From Flavobacteriaceae bacterium (GTDB taxonomy: Bacteria > Bacteroidota > Bacteroidia > Flavobacteriales > Flavobacteriaceae), in NCBI GenBank assembly GCA_018608735.1, contig JABAYZ010000220.1, positions 1 through 10,237 on the forward strand: a stretch of 10,237 nucleotides of DNA, read 5' to 3'. Both the position numbers and the translations under genes were made by a program. Below, piece by piece: positions 1 through 6,237 of the stretch. The notes below the pieces were generated by a model. The model worked only from the letters and a program-made list of their open reading frames with translations. It ran no database searches and was not told the DNA's origin. How positions within the stretch are numbered: the stretch's first letter is position 1; every line of letters begins with the position of its first letter.

Positions 1-674
1 AGGGCGGAGAAACCCAAGCCAACCTGCGGTTGGAGTCCTATATTTTTGAACGTAAGGCTATAGCCGTTTATAAAAAAACTAGAAATGGGCTTTTGGGAAA
101 AAATTACAGCTCAAAATTCTCTGCTTGGCTCGCTAACGGAAGTTTATCGCCAAGATTGATATATTGGAACGTAAAAAAATTTGAAACCAATTTTGGATCA
201 AATGAATCCACATATTGGATGATCTTTGAATTAATTTGGCGCGATTATTTTAAATATATTTCATTGAAACATGGGAATTCTATTTTTAAAATTGGGGGTA
301 TTCTTGAGAAAGAATACGACTGGAACAGCACTTCTGATCTTATAAATCGATGGATAAACGGCAATACTTCAGATGATTTTGTTAATGCAAATATGATTGA
401 ATTAAAAAAAACAGGCTGGATGAGTAATCGTGGAAGGCAAAATGTAGCCTCCTATTTTTCTAAAACATTAGAACTGGATTGGCGCATCGGAGCTGCATAT
501 TTTGAATCGCTATTAATTGACTATGATGTTCATAGTAATTATGGAAACTGGATGTATGTTTCAGGAGTTGGAAACGACCCTAGAAACCGAGTGTTCAATG
601 TTAAACTTCAAGCCGAGCGTTATGACTCTAACGGAGCATACCGCAAAAAATGGCTACAAACAAAACTATTTTAA
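1..674 (+). CDS. DASH-type cryptochrome, C-terminal part (truncated by window edge)
   Basis: This is the FAD-binding half of a cryptochrome DASH, a flavoprotein of the photolyase family that repairs CPD lesions mainly in single-stranded DNA and may also signal light. The reading frame is open from base 1: bases 1-11 end a Lys-Gly-Gly-Glu motif typical of the DASH inter-domain region. The TTG at 30 is therefore an internal Leu and not the start. Family signatures follow: TRNGLLGKNYSSKFSAWLAN, FELIWRDYF with a likely electron-transfer Trp near 237, TGWMSNRGRQNVASY, and SNYGNWMY then GVGNDPRNR near the C-terminus. The Asn near 537-539 is at the place of the residue that contacts flavin N5. About 200 N-terminal residues, including the antenna-binding alpha/beta domain, lie outside the window. 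The stop codon directly abuts the next start. Family assignment is firm; signalling role is not testable here. Confidence 0.93.
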   Translation, partial: GGETQANLRLESYIFERKAIAVYKKTRNGLLGKNYSSKFSAWLANGSLSPRLIYWNVKKFETNFGSNESTYWMIFELIWRDYFKYISLKHGNSIFKIGGILEKEYDWNSTSDLINRWINGNTSDDFVNANMIELKKTGWMSNRGRQNVASYFSKTLELDWRIGAAYFESLLIDYDVHSNYGNWMYVSGVGNDPRNRVFNVKLQAERYDSNGAYRKKWLQTKLF

Positions 675-2207
675 ATGAAAACACTTCGTCTTATACTTGG
701 AGATCAACTCAATTCAAAACATTCATGGTTTGAAACTGTTTCAGAAACAACCGTGTATTGCCTGTTTGAAATGCGACAAGAAACCGATTATGTCAAGCAT
801 CATATTCAAAAAGTTGTTGGGTTTTTTGCAGCAATGCGCGATTTCTCAAAACAGTTAAAATTAAATGGTCACCAGGTCATTTACTTGACTTTGGATGACC
901 CTTCAAATTCTCAAAATCTTGAAGATAACCTTAAAAATATCATATCTTCTCAAGGCTTTAAAAACTTCCAATACCAAGCACCCGATGAATACCGCTTGGA
1001 CACTCAACTGAAATCCATTTGCAACAGGCTTTCAATTGAAACTTTAGAAGTTGAAACTGAACATTTCTATACGTCTCGCGACGAGCTTTCAGTTTTTTTT
1101 GAAGGCAAAAAGCAATTTTTAATGGAACGGTTTTATCGGTACATGCGTAAAAAGCATCATATTTTGATGGAAGGCGACCAGCCCGAAGGTGGTGAATGGA
1201 ATTATGACAAAAGTAATCGCAACAAATGGAAAGGATCACCAGAAATTCCTAAATTTATTGAATTTAAAAATGATGTTAAAGGGATTCTAGCAGCTATTGA
1301 TACCACTACAGTTAAAACTATAGGCCGTTTTGAAGGAACCACCTTTGCTTACCCAATTAACAGAGCGCAATCATTACAGCAACTCGATTATTTCAATAAC
1401 TATCTATTAGTTCATTTTGGAGATTATCAAGATGCTTTGCACAACGATGAAGTCTATTTATTTCACTCGCGATTATCGTTTGCTATGAATATAAAATTGA
1501 TAAGCCCCAAAGAAATTGTGGATGCTGTTTTGGCGCATTATCGCGCACATCAGGAAGACATTTCAATATCTCAAGTCGAAGGCTTTATCAGGCAAGTTAT
1601 AGGATGGCGCGAATATATGCGTGGCATGTATTGGGCACAAATGCCTGAGTATAAAACATTAAATACACTTGATAACCACCATTCCATACCCGACTTTTTT
1701 TGGACTGGTGACACCAAAATGAATTGCTTGAGTAAAACGATTAACAACTCATTAGATAACGCCTACGCGCATCACATTCAGCGCTTAATGATTACGGGCA
1801 ATTATTTGTTATTGACCCAAACCCATCCCGACGAGGTTGATGACTGGTATCTTGGAATTTATATCGATGCCTTGGAGTGGGTACAACTTCCCAATACTCG
1901 AGGTATGAGTCAGTTTGCTGATGGTGGATTGATTGCTACAAAACCTTATGTGTCATCAGGAAGTTATATTAATAAAATGAGTAATTATTGTGGGGAGTGT
2001 AAATACAATGTCAAAGAACGCTTAGGGGAAAATGCATGCCCTTTTAATAGTTTATATTGGAATTTTCTTGACGATAAGCGCCCTCAATTGGCTAACAACT
2101 TCCGAATGAAAATGATGTATTCTGTGTTAAACAAATTCTCAACGGATGAATTAATTGCCATGAAATTAAGGGCTTCAGCACTTATTGAAAACCCTGAAAA
2201 ATTCTAA
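675..2207 (+). CDS. Iron-sulfur bacterial photolyase/cryptochrome (FeS-BCP, PhrB-like, DPRP family)
   Basis: The 510-aa product belongs to the deoxyribodipyrimidine photolyase-related family (PF04244), whose studied members Agrobacterium PhrB and Rhodobacter CryB carry FAD, a 6,7-dimethyl-8-ribityllumazine antenna and a [4Fe-4S] cluster; PhrB repairs (6-4) photoproducts. The N-terminus (LRLILGDQLN, residues 4-13) is the family signature. Four cysteines at 351, 439, 442 and 455 fit the cluster ligands. They sit one residue after the PhrB positions as I recall them (350, 438, 441, 454). Trp343, Trp391 and Tyr392 match the PhrB electron-transfer residues with the same offset, and the His366-His367 pair lies where PhrB has its active-site His. 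Length is normal and all key residues are present, so an active (6-4) photolyase is likely. The ATG follows the preceding stop with no gap, which suggests translational coupling to the DASH gene. Confidence 0.93.
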   Translation: MKTLRLILGDQLNSKHSWFETVSETTVYCLFEMRQETDYVKHHIQKVVGFFAAMRDFSKQLKLNGHQVIYLTLDDPSNSQNLEDNLKNIISSQGFKNFQYQAPDEYRLDTQLKSICNRLSIETLEVETEHFYTSRDELSVFFEGKKQFLMERFYRYMRKKHHILMEGDQPEGGEWNYDKSNRNKWKGSPEIPKFIEFKNDVKGILAAIDTTTVKTIGRFEGTTFAYPINRAQSLQQLDYFNNYLLVHFGDYQDALHNDEVYLFHSRLSFAMNIKLISPKEIVDAVLAHYRAHQEDISISQVEGFIRQVIGWREYMRGMYWAQMPEYKTLNTLDNHHSIPDFFWTGDTKMNCLSKTINNSLDNAYAHHIQRLMITGNYLLLTQTHPDEVDDWYLGIYIDALEWVQLPNTRGMSQFADGGLIATKPYVSSGSYINKMSNYCGECKYNVKERLGENACPFNSLYWNFLDDKRPQLANNFRMKMMYSVLNKFSTDELIAMKLRASALIENPEKF

Positions 2208-2267
2208 AAATATAAAATAAATGTTAATATTTGTTTAATTGTTATTTTAAATGATTGAACATTATGT

Positions 2268-2720
2268 ATGTTTGAGCTAAATACGATACCATTGGTTCTA
2301 GATACAACATACTACAACAAGGAACACAAAGAATTATTTAATAATTTTGTTGGCCAACCTTATACTTTTTTTGAAGCTATCAAACGTCGCGGCATCGGGT
2401 CAAAACGAATGATTGTTGACAAAGTAAGTCCTAATTTAAATTCCATATTAAATACCGTTTCTGATCTAAATTATGCAAATATTGAAATGCGTAAAAAAGG
2501 CATTTTGATACACATTACAAAGGGACTTAGAAATTTTACATGGGCAATTCCTTTCTATCATTTGGTGTTTTACAAAACAGACGGCATTAGTATTCATGCT
2601 CAAGGAAAATTCATTCATTTTAAAAAATCAAAAAATTTCTATGAAAATAAGAATTTTTTAAGATCTTTATTGGAGGAAAAAGTACAATTTGACGAACGCT
2701 ATAAAACCCCTGCTTTATGA
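2268..2720 (+). CDS. Conserved-looking hypothetical protein, 150 aa
   Basis: I do not recognise this protein. It is a soluble-looking 150-aa protein without signal peptide, membrane segment or cysteine. The middle part (about residues 70-118) alternates hydrophobic and polar residues like several beta strands: GILIHI, AIPFYHLVFY, then GISIHAQGKFIHF. A charged helix follows (about 123-138). This layout resembles a small beta barrel or sheet closed by a C-terminal helix, in the manner of PH-like domains, but that is a guess from pattern only. The ATG at 2268 is chosen because an ATG at 2264 in another frame stops at once. Its stop overlaps the next start (ATGA), so it is probably made together with the DUF2805 protein. 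It follows the only 60-base gap in the operon. Location suggests a role tied to photolyases, not shown directly. Confidence 0.75.
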   Translation: MFELNTIPLVLDTTYYNKEHKELFNNFVGQPYTFFEAIKRRGIGSKRMIVDKVSPNLNSILNTVSDLNYANIEMRKKGILIHITKGLRNFTWAIPFYHLVFYKTDGISIHAQGKFIHFKKSKNFYENKNFLRSLLEEKVQFDERYKTPAL

Positions 2721-2989
2721 CTTTAGGGGTTATTGAAATTGATCGTATTATTGAAATGGCTTGGGAAGACCGTACTACTTTTGAAGCTATCGAATATCAG
2801 TTCAAACTAAGCGAACAAGAGGTTATCAAAATTATGAGAACCTATATGAAACCCAAAAGTTTCCGATTGTGGCGCGCACGGGTTCAAGGAAGAAAAACAA
2901 AACATCAAAAATTAAGATCATTTGAATCTGGGAGATTTAAATGTACTAGACAACGTCAAATAACTCATAACAAAATATCAAAGCGCTAA
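2717..2989 (+). CDS. TIGR03643/DUF2805 family protein
   Basis: The 90-aa product matches the TIGR03643 (DUF2805) family, which has no known biochemical function and is often found next to photolyase and cryptochrome genes. The signature core is visible: EIDRIIEMAWEDRTTFEAIE (residues 7-26), LSEQEVIKIMR (31-41), KPKSFRLWRARVQGRKTKH (45-63), and the C-terminal FKCTRQR and NKISKR. Residues about 20-55 look like a helix-turn-helix: a first helix around FEAIEYQF, a turn at KLS, and a second helix EQEVIKIMR. The tail is strongly basic, so nucleic-acid binding is a reasonable inference. There is one Cys, at 76. The start overlaps the preceding stop and 8 bases separate it from folE. Family call is good; function is unknown. 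Confidence 0.88.
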   Translation: MTLGVIEIDRIIEMAWEDRTTFEAIEYQFKLSEQEVIKIMRTYMKPKSFRLWRARVQGRKTKHQKLRSFESGRFKCTRQRQITHNKISKR

Positions 2990-2997
2990 AATAAAGT

Positions 2998-3687
2998 ATG
3001 AATACTAAAGTTATAATAGAAAAAGAAGATCAATTAAATGGATTTTCTAATCATGAAATAGGAGATGATCACCTTTTTACTGGACTAGAAACTCCAATGA
3101 AAAAAGGAGCTTTTAAACTCTCTGATGATGATAAGAAAAAAAAGATAGCCGTTTTGTTTGAAGAAATTATGGATGTGTTGGGACTAGATTTAACAGATGA
3201 TTCTCTGAAAGGTACCCCTGAACGCGTTGCAAAAATGTATATTGACGAAATATTTTCGGGATTAAACCCTAAAAATAAACCAAAAGTTGCGTTATTTGAT
3301 AATAAATATCAATACAACCAAATGCTGGTAGAAAAAGATATTACATTTTATTCTAATTGCGAGCACCATTTTGTGCCCATTATTGGAAAAGCACATATTT
3401 CCTACATATCATCAGGGAAAGTTATCGGTTTATCAAAACTAAACCGAATTGTACAATATTACGCCAAACGACCACAAGTACAAGAGCGTCTTACAAATCA
3501 AATTGCTGAAGAACTGAAAGGCATATTAGGAACCGAAGATGTGGCTGTCATTATTGACGCTAAACACCTTTGTGTGTCGTCCAGAGGAATCAAAGATGAT
3601 ACCTCTGCAACTGTTACCGCTTTTTATGGTGGTGCTTTTAATACCTCAGCAAAAATTGCTGAATTGCAAAATTATTTAAAACTATAA
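2998..3687 (+). CDS. folE: GTP cyclohydrolase I
   Basis: FolE converts GTP to 7,8-dihydroneopterin triphosphate and formate, the first step of tetrahydrofolate and other pterin synthesis, in the cytosol as a decamer. The 229-aa sequence has the full set of type I motifs: GTPERVAKMY (72-81), NCEHHFVPIIGKAHISY (120-136), KLNRIVQYYAKRPQVQERL (147-165) and KHLCVSSRGI (189-198). Cys121, His124 and Cys192 correspond to the zinc ligands (Cys110, His113 and Cys181 in E. coli), and His123 to the catalytic His. The first 40 or so residues are a charged, poorly conserved extension. Sitting among photolyase genes it may supply extra folate for methenyltetrahydrofolate antenna cofactors, which CRY-DASH and many class I photolyases use. 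Whether it is the only folE in the genome cannot be seen. Confidence 0.96.
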   Translation: MNTKVIIEKEDQLNGFSNHEIGDDHLFTGLETPMKKGAFKLSDDDKKKKIAVLFEEIMDVLGLDLTDDSLKGTPERVAKMYIDEIFSGLNPKNKPKVALFDNKYQYNQMLVEKDITFYSNCEHHFVPIIGKAHISYISSGKVIGLSKLNRIVQYYAKRPQVQERLTNQIAEELKGILGTEDVAVIIDAKHLCVSSRGIKDDTSATVTAFYGGAFNTSAKIAELQNYLKL

Positions 3688-3689
3688 CT

Positions 3690-3914
3690 ATGGATATTGT
3701 TAAACAAGCTGAAGCTTTTGAACTCAAACCACTTACATTCAAAACAACGAGTGAGCGAATCGAAGCATCTAGAGAAGTAAAAGGATTGATACTAGGAGTA
3801 AATGAAATTTATAAAACTTCTAAAGATCAAAAATTAATGGATCTAATGAAACGCTTAACTGCTATAAAACAAAAAATTGAGAAACGTTTAAAAGGGCGTC
3901 CGCTAACCGCATGA
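3690..3914 (+). CDS. Small hypothetical helical protein, 74 aa
   Basis: I do not recognise a named family. The gene is framed by folE (2-base gap) and the SDR gene (ATGA overlap at 3911-3914), which supports real translation. The product is rich in Lys and Glu, lacks Cys and Trp, and has no signal or membrane segment. After a short lead with Pro14 it looks mostly alpha-helical: one helix around SERIEASREVKGLILGVNEI (21-40) and a second around residues 46-68, rich in Lys, ending in LKGRP. It could be a two-helix hairpin or a coiled-coil partner of a neighbour. No enzymatic motif is present. Conservation in related operons would be the main argument for function, and I cannot test it here. Confidence 0.72.
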   Translation: MDIVKQAEAFELKPLTFKTTSERIEASREVKGLILGVNEIYKTSKDQKLMDLMKRLTAIKQKIEKRLKGRPLTA

Positions 3915-4594
3915 AAAAAATCATTATTATTGGAGGGAGTAAAGGCATTGGTAGAGCAATTACAGAAAGTCTCCTTACGGAACATCAGGTTATCAATATA
4001 AGCCGAACCGCTCCAGATTTTCAACACGCAAATTTAACGCATTATTCTTGCGATATCTTAGCTGATGAATTGCCTGAAATTGAAATGGCTGACGGACTCG
4101 TATATTGTCCTGGAAGCATCAATCTAAAACCTTTTAACAGGTTAAGCATTGACGATTTTAGAACCGATTTTGAAATAAACGTTATTGGTGCAGTAAAATG
4201 CATTCAGGCATATACAAAAGCGCTCATGAAAAGTGAAGCTGGATCTATTGTACTGTTTAGCACTGTAGCTACAAAATTAGGAATGCCATTCCATGCGAGT
4301 GTTGCAACCGCAAAATCAGCTGTGGAAGGTTTAACGAAATCGGTAGCAGCCGACTTAGCGCCTAAAATTAGAGTGAATGCGATTGCGCCAACAATTACCA
4401 ACACTGAATTGGCGGCCAAGTTCCTAAGAAATGAACGCATGGTAGAGAGTACGATTCAACGTCATCCACTAAAAAAATATTTAGAACCCTCTGAGGTTGC
4501 TGCTATGGCAGAATATCTTCTCTCAGATGTATCTAAATCTATTTCTGGTCAAATCTTTAATTTGGACTGTGGTATTGTATCCTTAAAACTATAA
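3911..4594 (+). CDS. SDR-family protein lacking the catalytic Tyr
   Basis: The 227-aa product has a complete Rossmann fold of the short-chain dehydrogenase/reductase superfamily. The nucleotide-binding loop is GGSKGIGRA (8-16). Asn90, Ser117 and Lys135 match three members of the classical Asn-Ser-Tyr-Lys tetrad, and RVNAIAPT (154-161) is the usual segment after the active site. The fourth member is absent: in HASVATAKSAVEGL the place of Tyr (131, four residues before Lys135) is Val. The usual NAG motif is also altered, to CPGS (66-69). Proton donation as in classical SDRs is thus unlikely, so the protein may be a non-classical enzyme or a cofactor-binding partner. SDR genes are common in photolyase-containing light-response clusters of other bacteria; substrate is unknown. 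The start overlaps the preceding stop as ATGA. Confidence 0.9.
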   Translation: MKKIIIIGGSKGIGRAITESLLTEHQVINISRTAPDFQHANLTHYSCDILADELPEIEMADGLVYCPGSINLKPFNRLSIDDFRTDFEINVIGAVKCIQAYTKALMKSEAGSIVLFSTVATKLGMPFHASVATAKSAVEGLTKSVAADLAPKIRVNAIAPTITNTELAAKFLRNERMVESTIQRHPLKKYLEPSEVAAMAEYLLSDVSKSISGQIFNLDCGIVSLKL

Positions 4595-4598
4595 GCTT

Positions 4599-5141
4599 TT
4601 GAATGCACTAAAAATTTTAATTTTTTCTATTTTATTTTCATCTGAATCTCAAACACAAATTAACGAAACCATGTCATTATACAATATTGAAATTAATAGC
4701 ATTGACAACACACCTATCAATCTAAACGATTACTCAGGAAAACATATTTTATTTGTAAACGTCGCCTCTGAATGTGGCTTTACAGGACAATATGAAGATC
4801 TTCAGAAATTGTACGATACCTATCAGGATAAGTTAATGGTTATTGGCGTGCCTTGTAACCAATTTGGAGGTCAAGAACCTGGTACTCCTGATGAAATACA
4901 ATCGTTTTGTACAAAGAATTACGGCGTGACTTTTTTAATGACCGAAAAAGTTGATGTCAAAGGAGATAACCAACACCCGTTATACCAATGGTTGACAGAC
5001 AAGGCATTAAATGGTATTAAAAGTACTTCAGTGAAATGGAATTTTCAAAAATATGTCGTTGATGATAAAGGACAATTCGTAGACTATTTCTATTCTATTA
5101 CAAAGCCATTAAGCAGTAAAATAACGCGTCTATTAAAATAA
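4599..5141 (+). CDS. Glutathione peroxidase, Cys type (probably thioredoxin-dependent)
   Basis: The protein reduces hydrogen peroxide or lipid hydroperoxides. Signatures are FVNVASECGFT with peroxidatic Cys59 in place of selenocysteine, VPCNQFGGQEPG (84-95) and VKWNFQKY (145-152). Cys59, Gln92, Trp147 and Asn148 make up the expected catalytic tetrad. Cys104 in the FCTKNYGVTF segment sits where thioredoxin-dependent members have the resolving Cys, so thioredoxin rather than glutathione is the likely reductant. The start is uncertain. The TTG at 4599, four bases after the SDR stop, adds a short hydrophobic N-terminus (ALKILIFSILFSS) that may be a signal peptide or anchor. The first in-frame ATG is at 4671 and would give a 156-aa cytosolic form starting MSLYNIE. 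I kept the longer form because the extra codons encode a hydrophobic run and close the gap in the operon. Confidence 0.9.
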   Translation: MNALKILIFSILFSSESQTQINETMSLYNIEINSIDNTPINLNDYSGKHILFVNVASECGFTGQYEDLQKLYDTYQDKLMVIGVPCNQFGGQEPGTPDEIQSFCTKNYGVTFLMTEKVDVKGDNQHPLYQWLTDKALNGIKSTSVKWNFQKYVVDDKGQFVDYFYSITKPLSSKITRLLK

Positions 5142-5144
5142 ATT

Positions 5145-5312
5145 ATGTTTGGAATTTTCAAGAAAAAGAGCCCTGTAGAAAAATTGCAGGAGCGTTACAA
5201 AAAGTTGATGGCTGAATGGCATGATCTTTCTACAACAAATCGTTCCGCTAGTGATGCTAAATATGCAGAAGCACAAGGAGTATTGGATGAAATTGATAAA
5301 CTCAATGCTTAG
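5145..5312 (+). CDS. Small Lacal_2735-like (DUF6435) protein, 55 aa
   Basis: This short gene fills the space between the glutathione peroxidase and tspO. It starts with ATG three bases after one stop, and its TAG directly abuts the tspO ATG. The product begins MFGIFKKKSPVEKLQERYKK, continues with LMAEWHDLSTTNRSASDAKY (21-40) and ends in VLDEIDKLNA. This matches, from memory, the small flavobacterial family named Lacal_2735 (DUF6435), whose function is unknown. It is predicted to be two amphipathic helices joined by a short Ser/Thr-Asn linker. The N-terminal FGIFKKK patch is hydrophobic and basic and could touch membrane or nucleic acid. Its exact fit between two genes and typical codon use argue for a real gene. 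Confidence 0.85.
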   Translation: MFGIFKKKSPVEKLQERYKKLMAEWHDLSTTNRSASDAKYAEAQGVLDEIDKLNA

Positions 5313-5774
5313 ATGAAGTTTATAAAAGTATTTCTACTTTTTTTACTCATCAATTTTGGGTCACTTGCCATAGGTACTTGGCTCATGAATGATGGCCCAC
5401 GAACAGCGTGGTATATCAATCTGAATCAAGCACCCTGGACGCCTCCAGGTTGGGTATTTGGCATAGCTTGGAGTAGTATAATGATCTTGTTTTCGGTCTA
5501 CATGACCTCTTTAGTTGAAGTAAATAGATCCAAAAAAGTCATCTTATTATTTAGCGCTCAATTTGTTTTAAATATATTTTGGAATTACCTGTTTTTCAAT
5601 CAACATCAAATTATTTTAGGGTTACTCAATATTATATTTTTAACGCTATTAATGTTTTATTTTCTGATCGCGTTCAAGCATACCCTCAAAAACAAACGCT
5701 TTTATGTCCTTCCCTACTGTATATGGTTAATACTAGCGACATCTTTAAATCTATACATCGCCTTACACAATTAA
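5313..5774 (+). CDS. tspO: TspO/MBR (translocator) family membrane protein
   Basis: TspO proteins are inner-membrane proteins with five helices that bind porphyrins and related ligands. In Rhodobacter TspO modulates light- and oxygen-dependent photosynthesis gene expression, and in several bacteria it is linked to oxidative stress. The 153-aa length is typical. Hallmarks are the Trp/Pro-rich block from WYINL to WVFGIAW (33-53, with PWTPPGW), the third-helix motif LNIFWNYLFF (86-95), and LPYCIWLILATSLN (133-146) in the last helix. Five hydrophobic stretches are visible at about 4-23, 46-66, 76-95, 99-120 and 131-150. It directly follows the 55-aa gene and is one base from the SRPBCC gene. Its ligand in this organism is unknown. 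A role with photosensitising tetrapyrroles fits the operon but is inferred. Confidence 0.95.
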   Translation: MKFIKVFLLFLLINFGSLAIGTWLMNDGPRTAWYINLNQAPWTPPGWVFGIAWSSIMILFSVYMTSLVEVNRSKKVILLFSAQFVLNIFWNYLFFNQHQIILGLLNIIFLTLLMFYFLIAFKHTLKNKRFYVLPYCIWLILATSLNLYIALHN

Positions 5775-5775
5775 A

Positions 5776-6237
5776 ATGAAAATCTATACTTTACACAAAA
5801 AGCAAAATCTACCTATTAGTGTAGAAGAAGCTTGGGGATTTTTATCCAGCCCTGCAAACCTAAAAATCATCACTCCAGAGTATATGAGTTTTGATATTAT
5901 TTCAGGTGCAGACCGCCCAATGTATCCCGGTCAAATTATCCAATATAGTGTAACACCAATTTTTGGCATTAAAACCAAATGGGTCACTGAAATTACTCAA
6001 GTTAAAGATCACCACTATTTTGTGGATGAACAGCGTTTTGGTCCCTATGCATTATGGCATCACAAGCACTTTATTAAGGCCATTGATGGCGGTGTAGAAA
6101 TGGAAGACATCATTGACTACAAAGTCCCAATGGGATGGTTAGGACAACTGGTTCATCCTTTTTTGGTAAAACCTAAATTGGAAGAAATTTTTGCCCACAG
6201 ACAAAAAACATTAATCAAATTATTTGGAGCATATTAA
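5776..6237 (+). CDS. SRPBCC-family ligand-binding protein
   Basis: The 153-aa protein has the pattern of the SRPBCC (START/Bet v1-like) fold, a helix-grip domain that binds hydrophobic ligands in a deep cavity. Visible family features are VEEAWGFLSSPANLKIITPE (16-35) for the first strand-to-helix part, YPGQIIQYSVTPIFGIKTKW (50-69), DEQRFGPYALWHHKHF (84-99) and the closing helix ending FAHRQKTLIKLFG (139-151). It resembles the group of COG4276, called cell-division inhibitor-like in some annotations because of fusion to a nucleoside-diphosphate-sugar epimerase domain. The present gene is a lone domain. No signal peptide is seen, so it is cytosolic. The stop overlaps the photolyase start (TAATG), so the two are probably co-translated. 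Such genes commonly lie beside phr in other bacteria; ligand and role are unknown. Confidence 0.88.
   Translation: MKIYTLHKKQNLPISVEEAWGFLSSPANLKIITPEYMSFDIISGADRPMYPGQIIQYSVTPIFGIKTKWVTEITQVKDHHYFVDEQRFGPYALWHHKHFIKAIDGGVEMEDIIDYKVPMGWLGQLVHPFLVKPKLEEIFAHRQKTLIKLFGAY

Noticed and set aside
30..32. TTG as start codon of the first gene
   Set aside because: The frame stays open to base 1 and the upstream codons encode a Lys-Gly-Gly-Glu motif typical of DASH cryptochromes, so the gene is cut by the window and this TTG is an internal Leu.
958..1239. Open frame on the - strand inside the FeS photolyase gene
   Set aside because: It is antisense to a gene with full family conservation and its translation has no recognisable pattern.
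2221..2258. Bacteroidota promoter with TTTG at 2230 and a TA...TTG element near 2248
   Set aside because: Neither TTAATATTTG nor TAAATGATTG has the right spacing for TAnnTTTG, and the region is so A+T-rich that such matches are expected by chance.
4204..4440. Hydrophobic open frame on the - strand inside the SDR gene
   Set aside because: It arises from the reverse complement of Ala/Val/Ile-rich Rossmann-fold codons; no start context or neighbour supports it.
4603..4605. ATG just after the SDR stop as start of the glutathione peroxidase
   Set aside because: It is in a different frame from the enzyme, so it cannot start it without a frameshift.
5579..5779. Second + strand frame inside tspO
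   Set aside because: It overlaps the conserved third to fifth TspO helices and has no family pattern.
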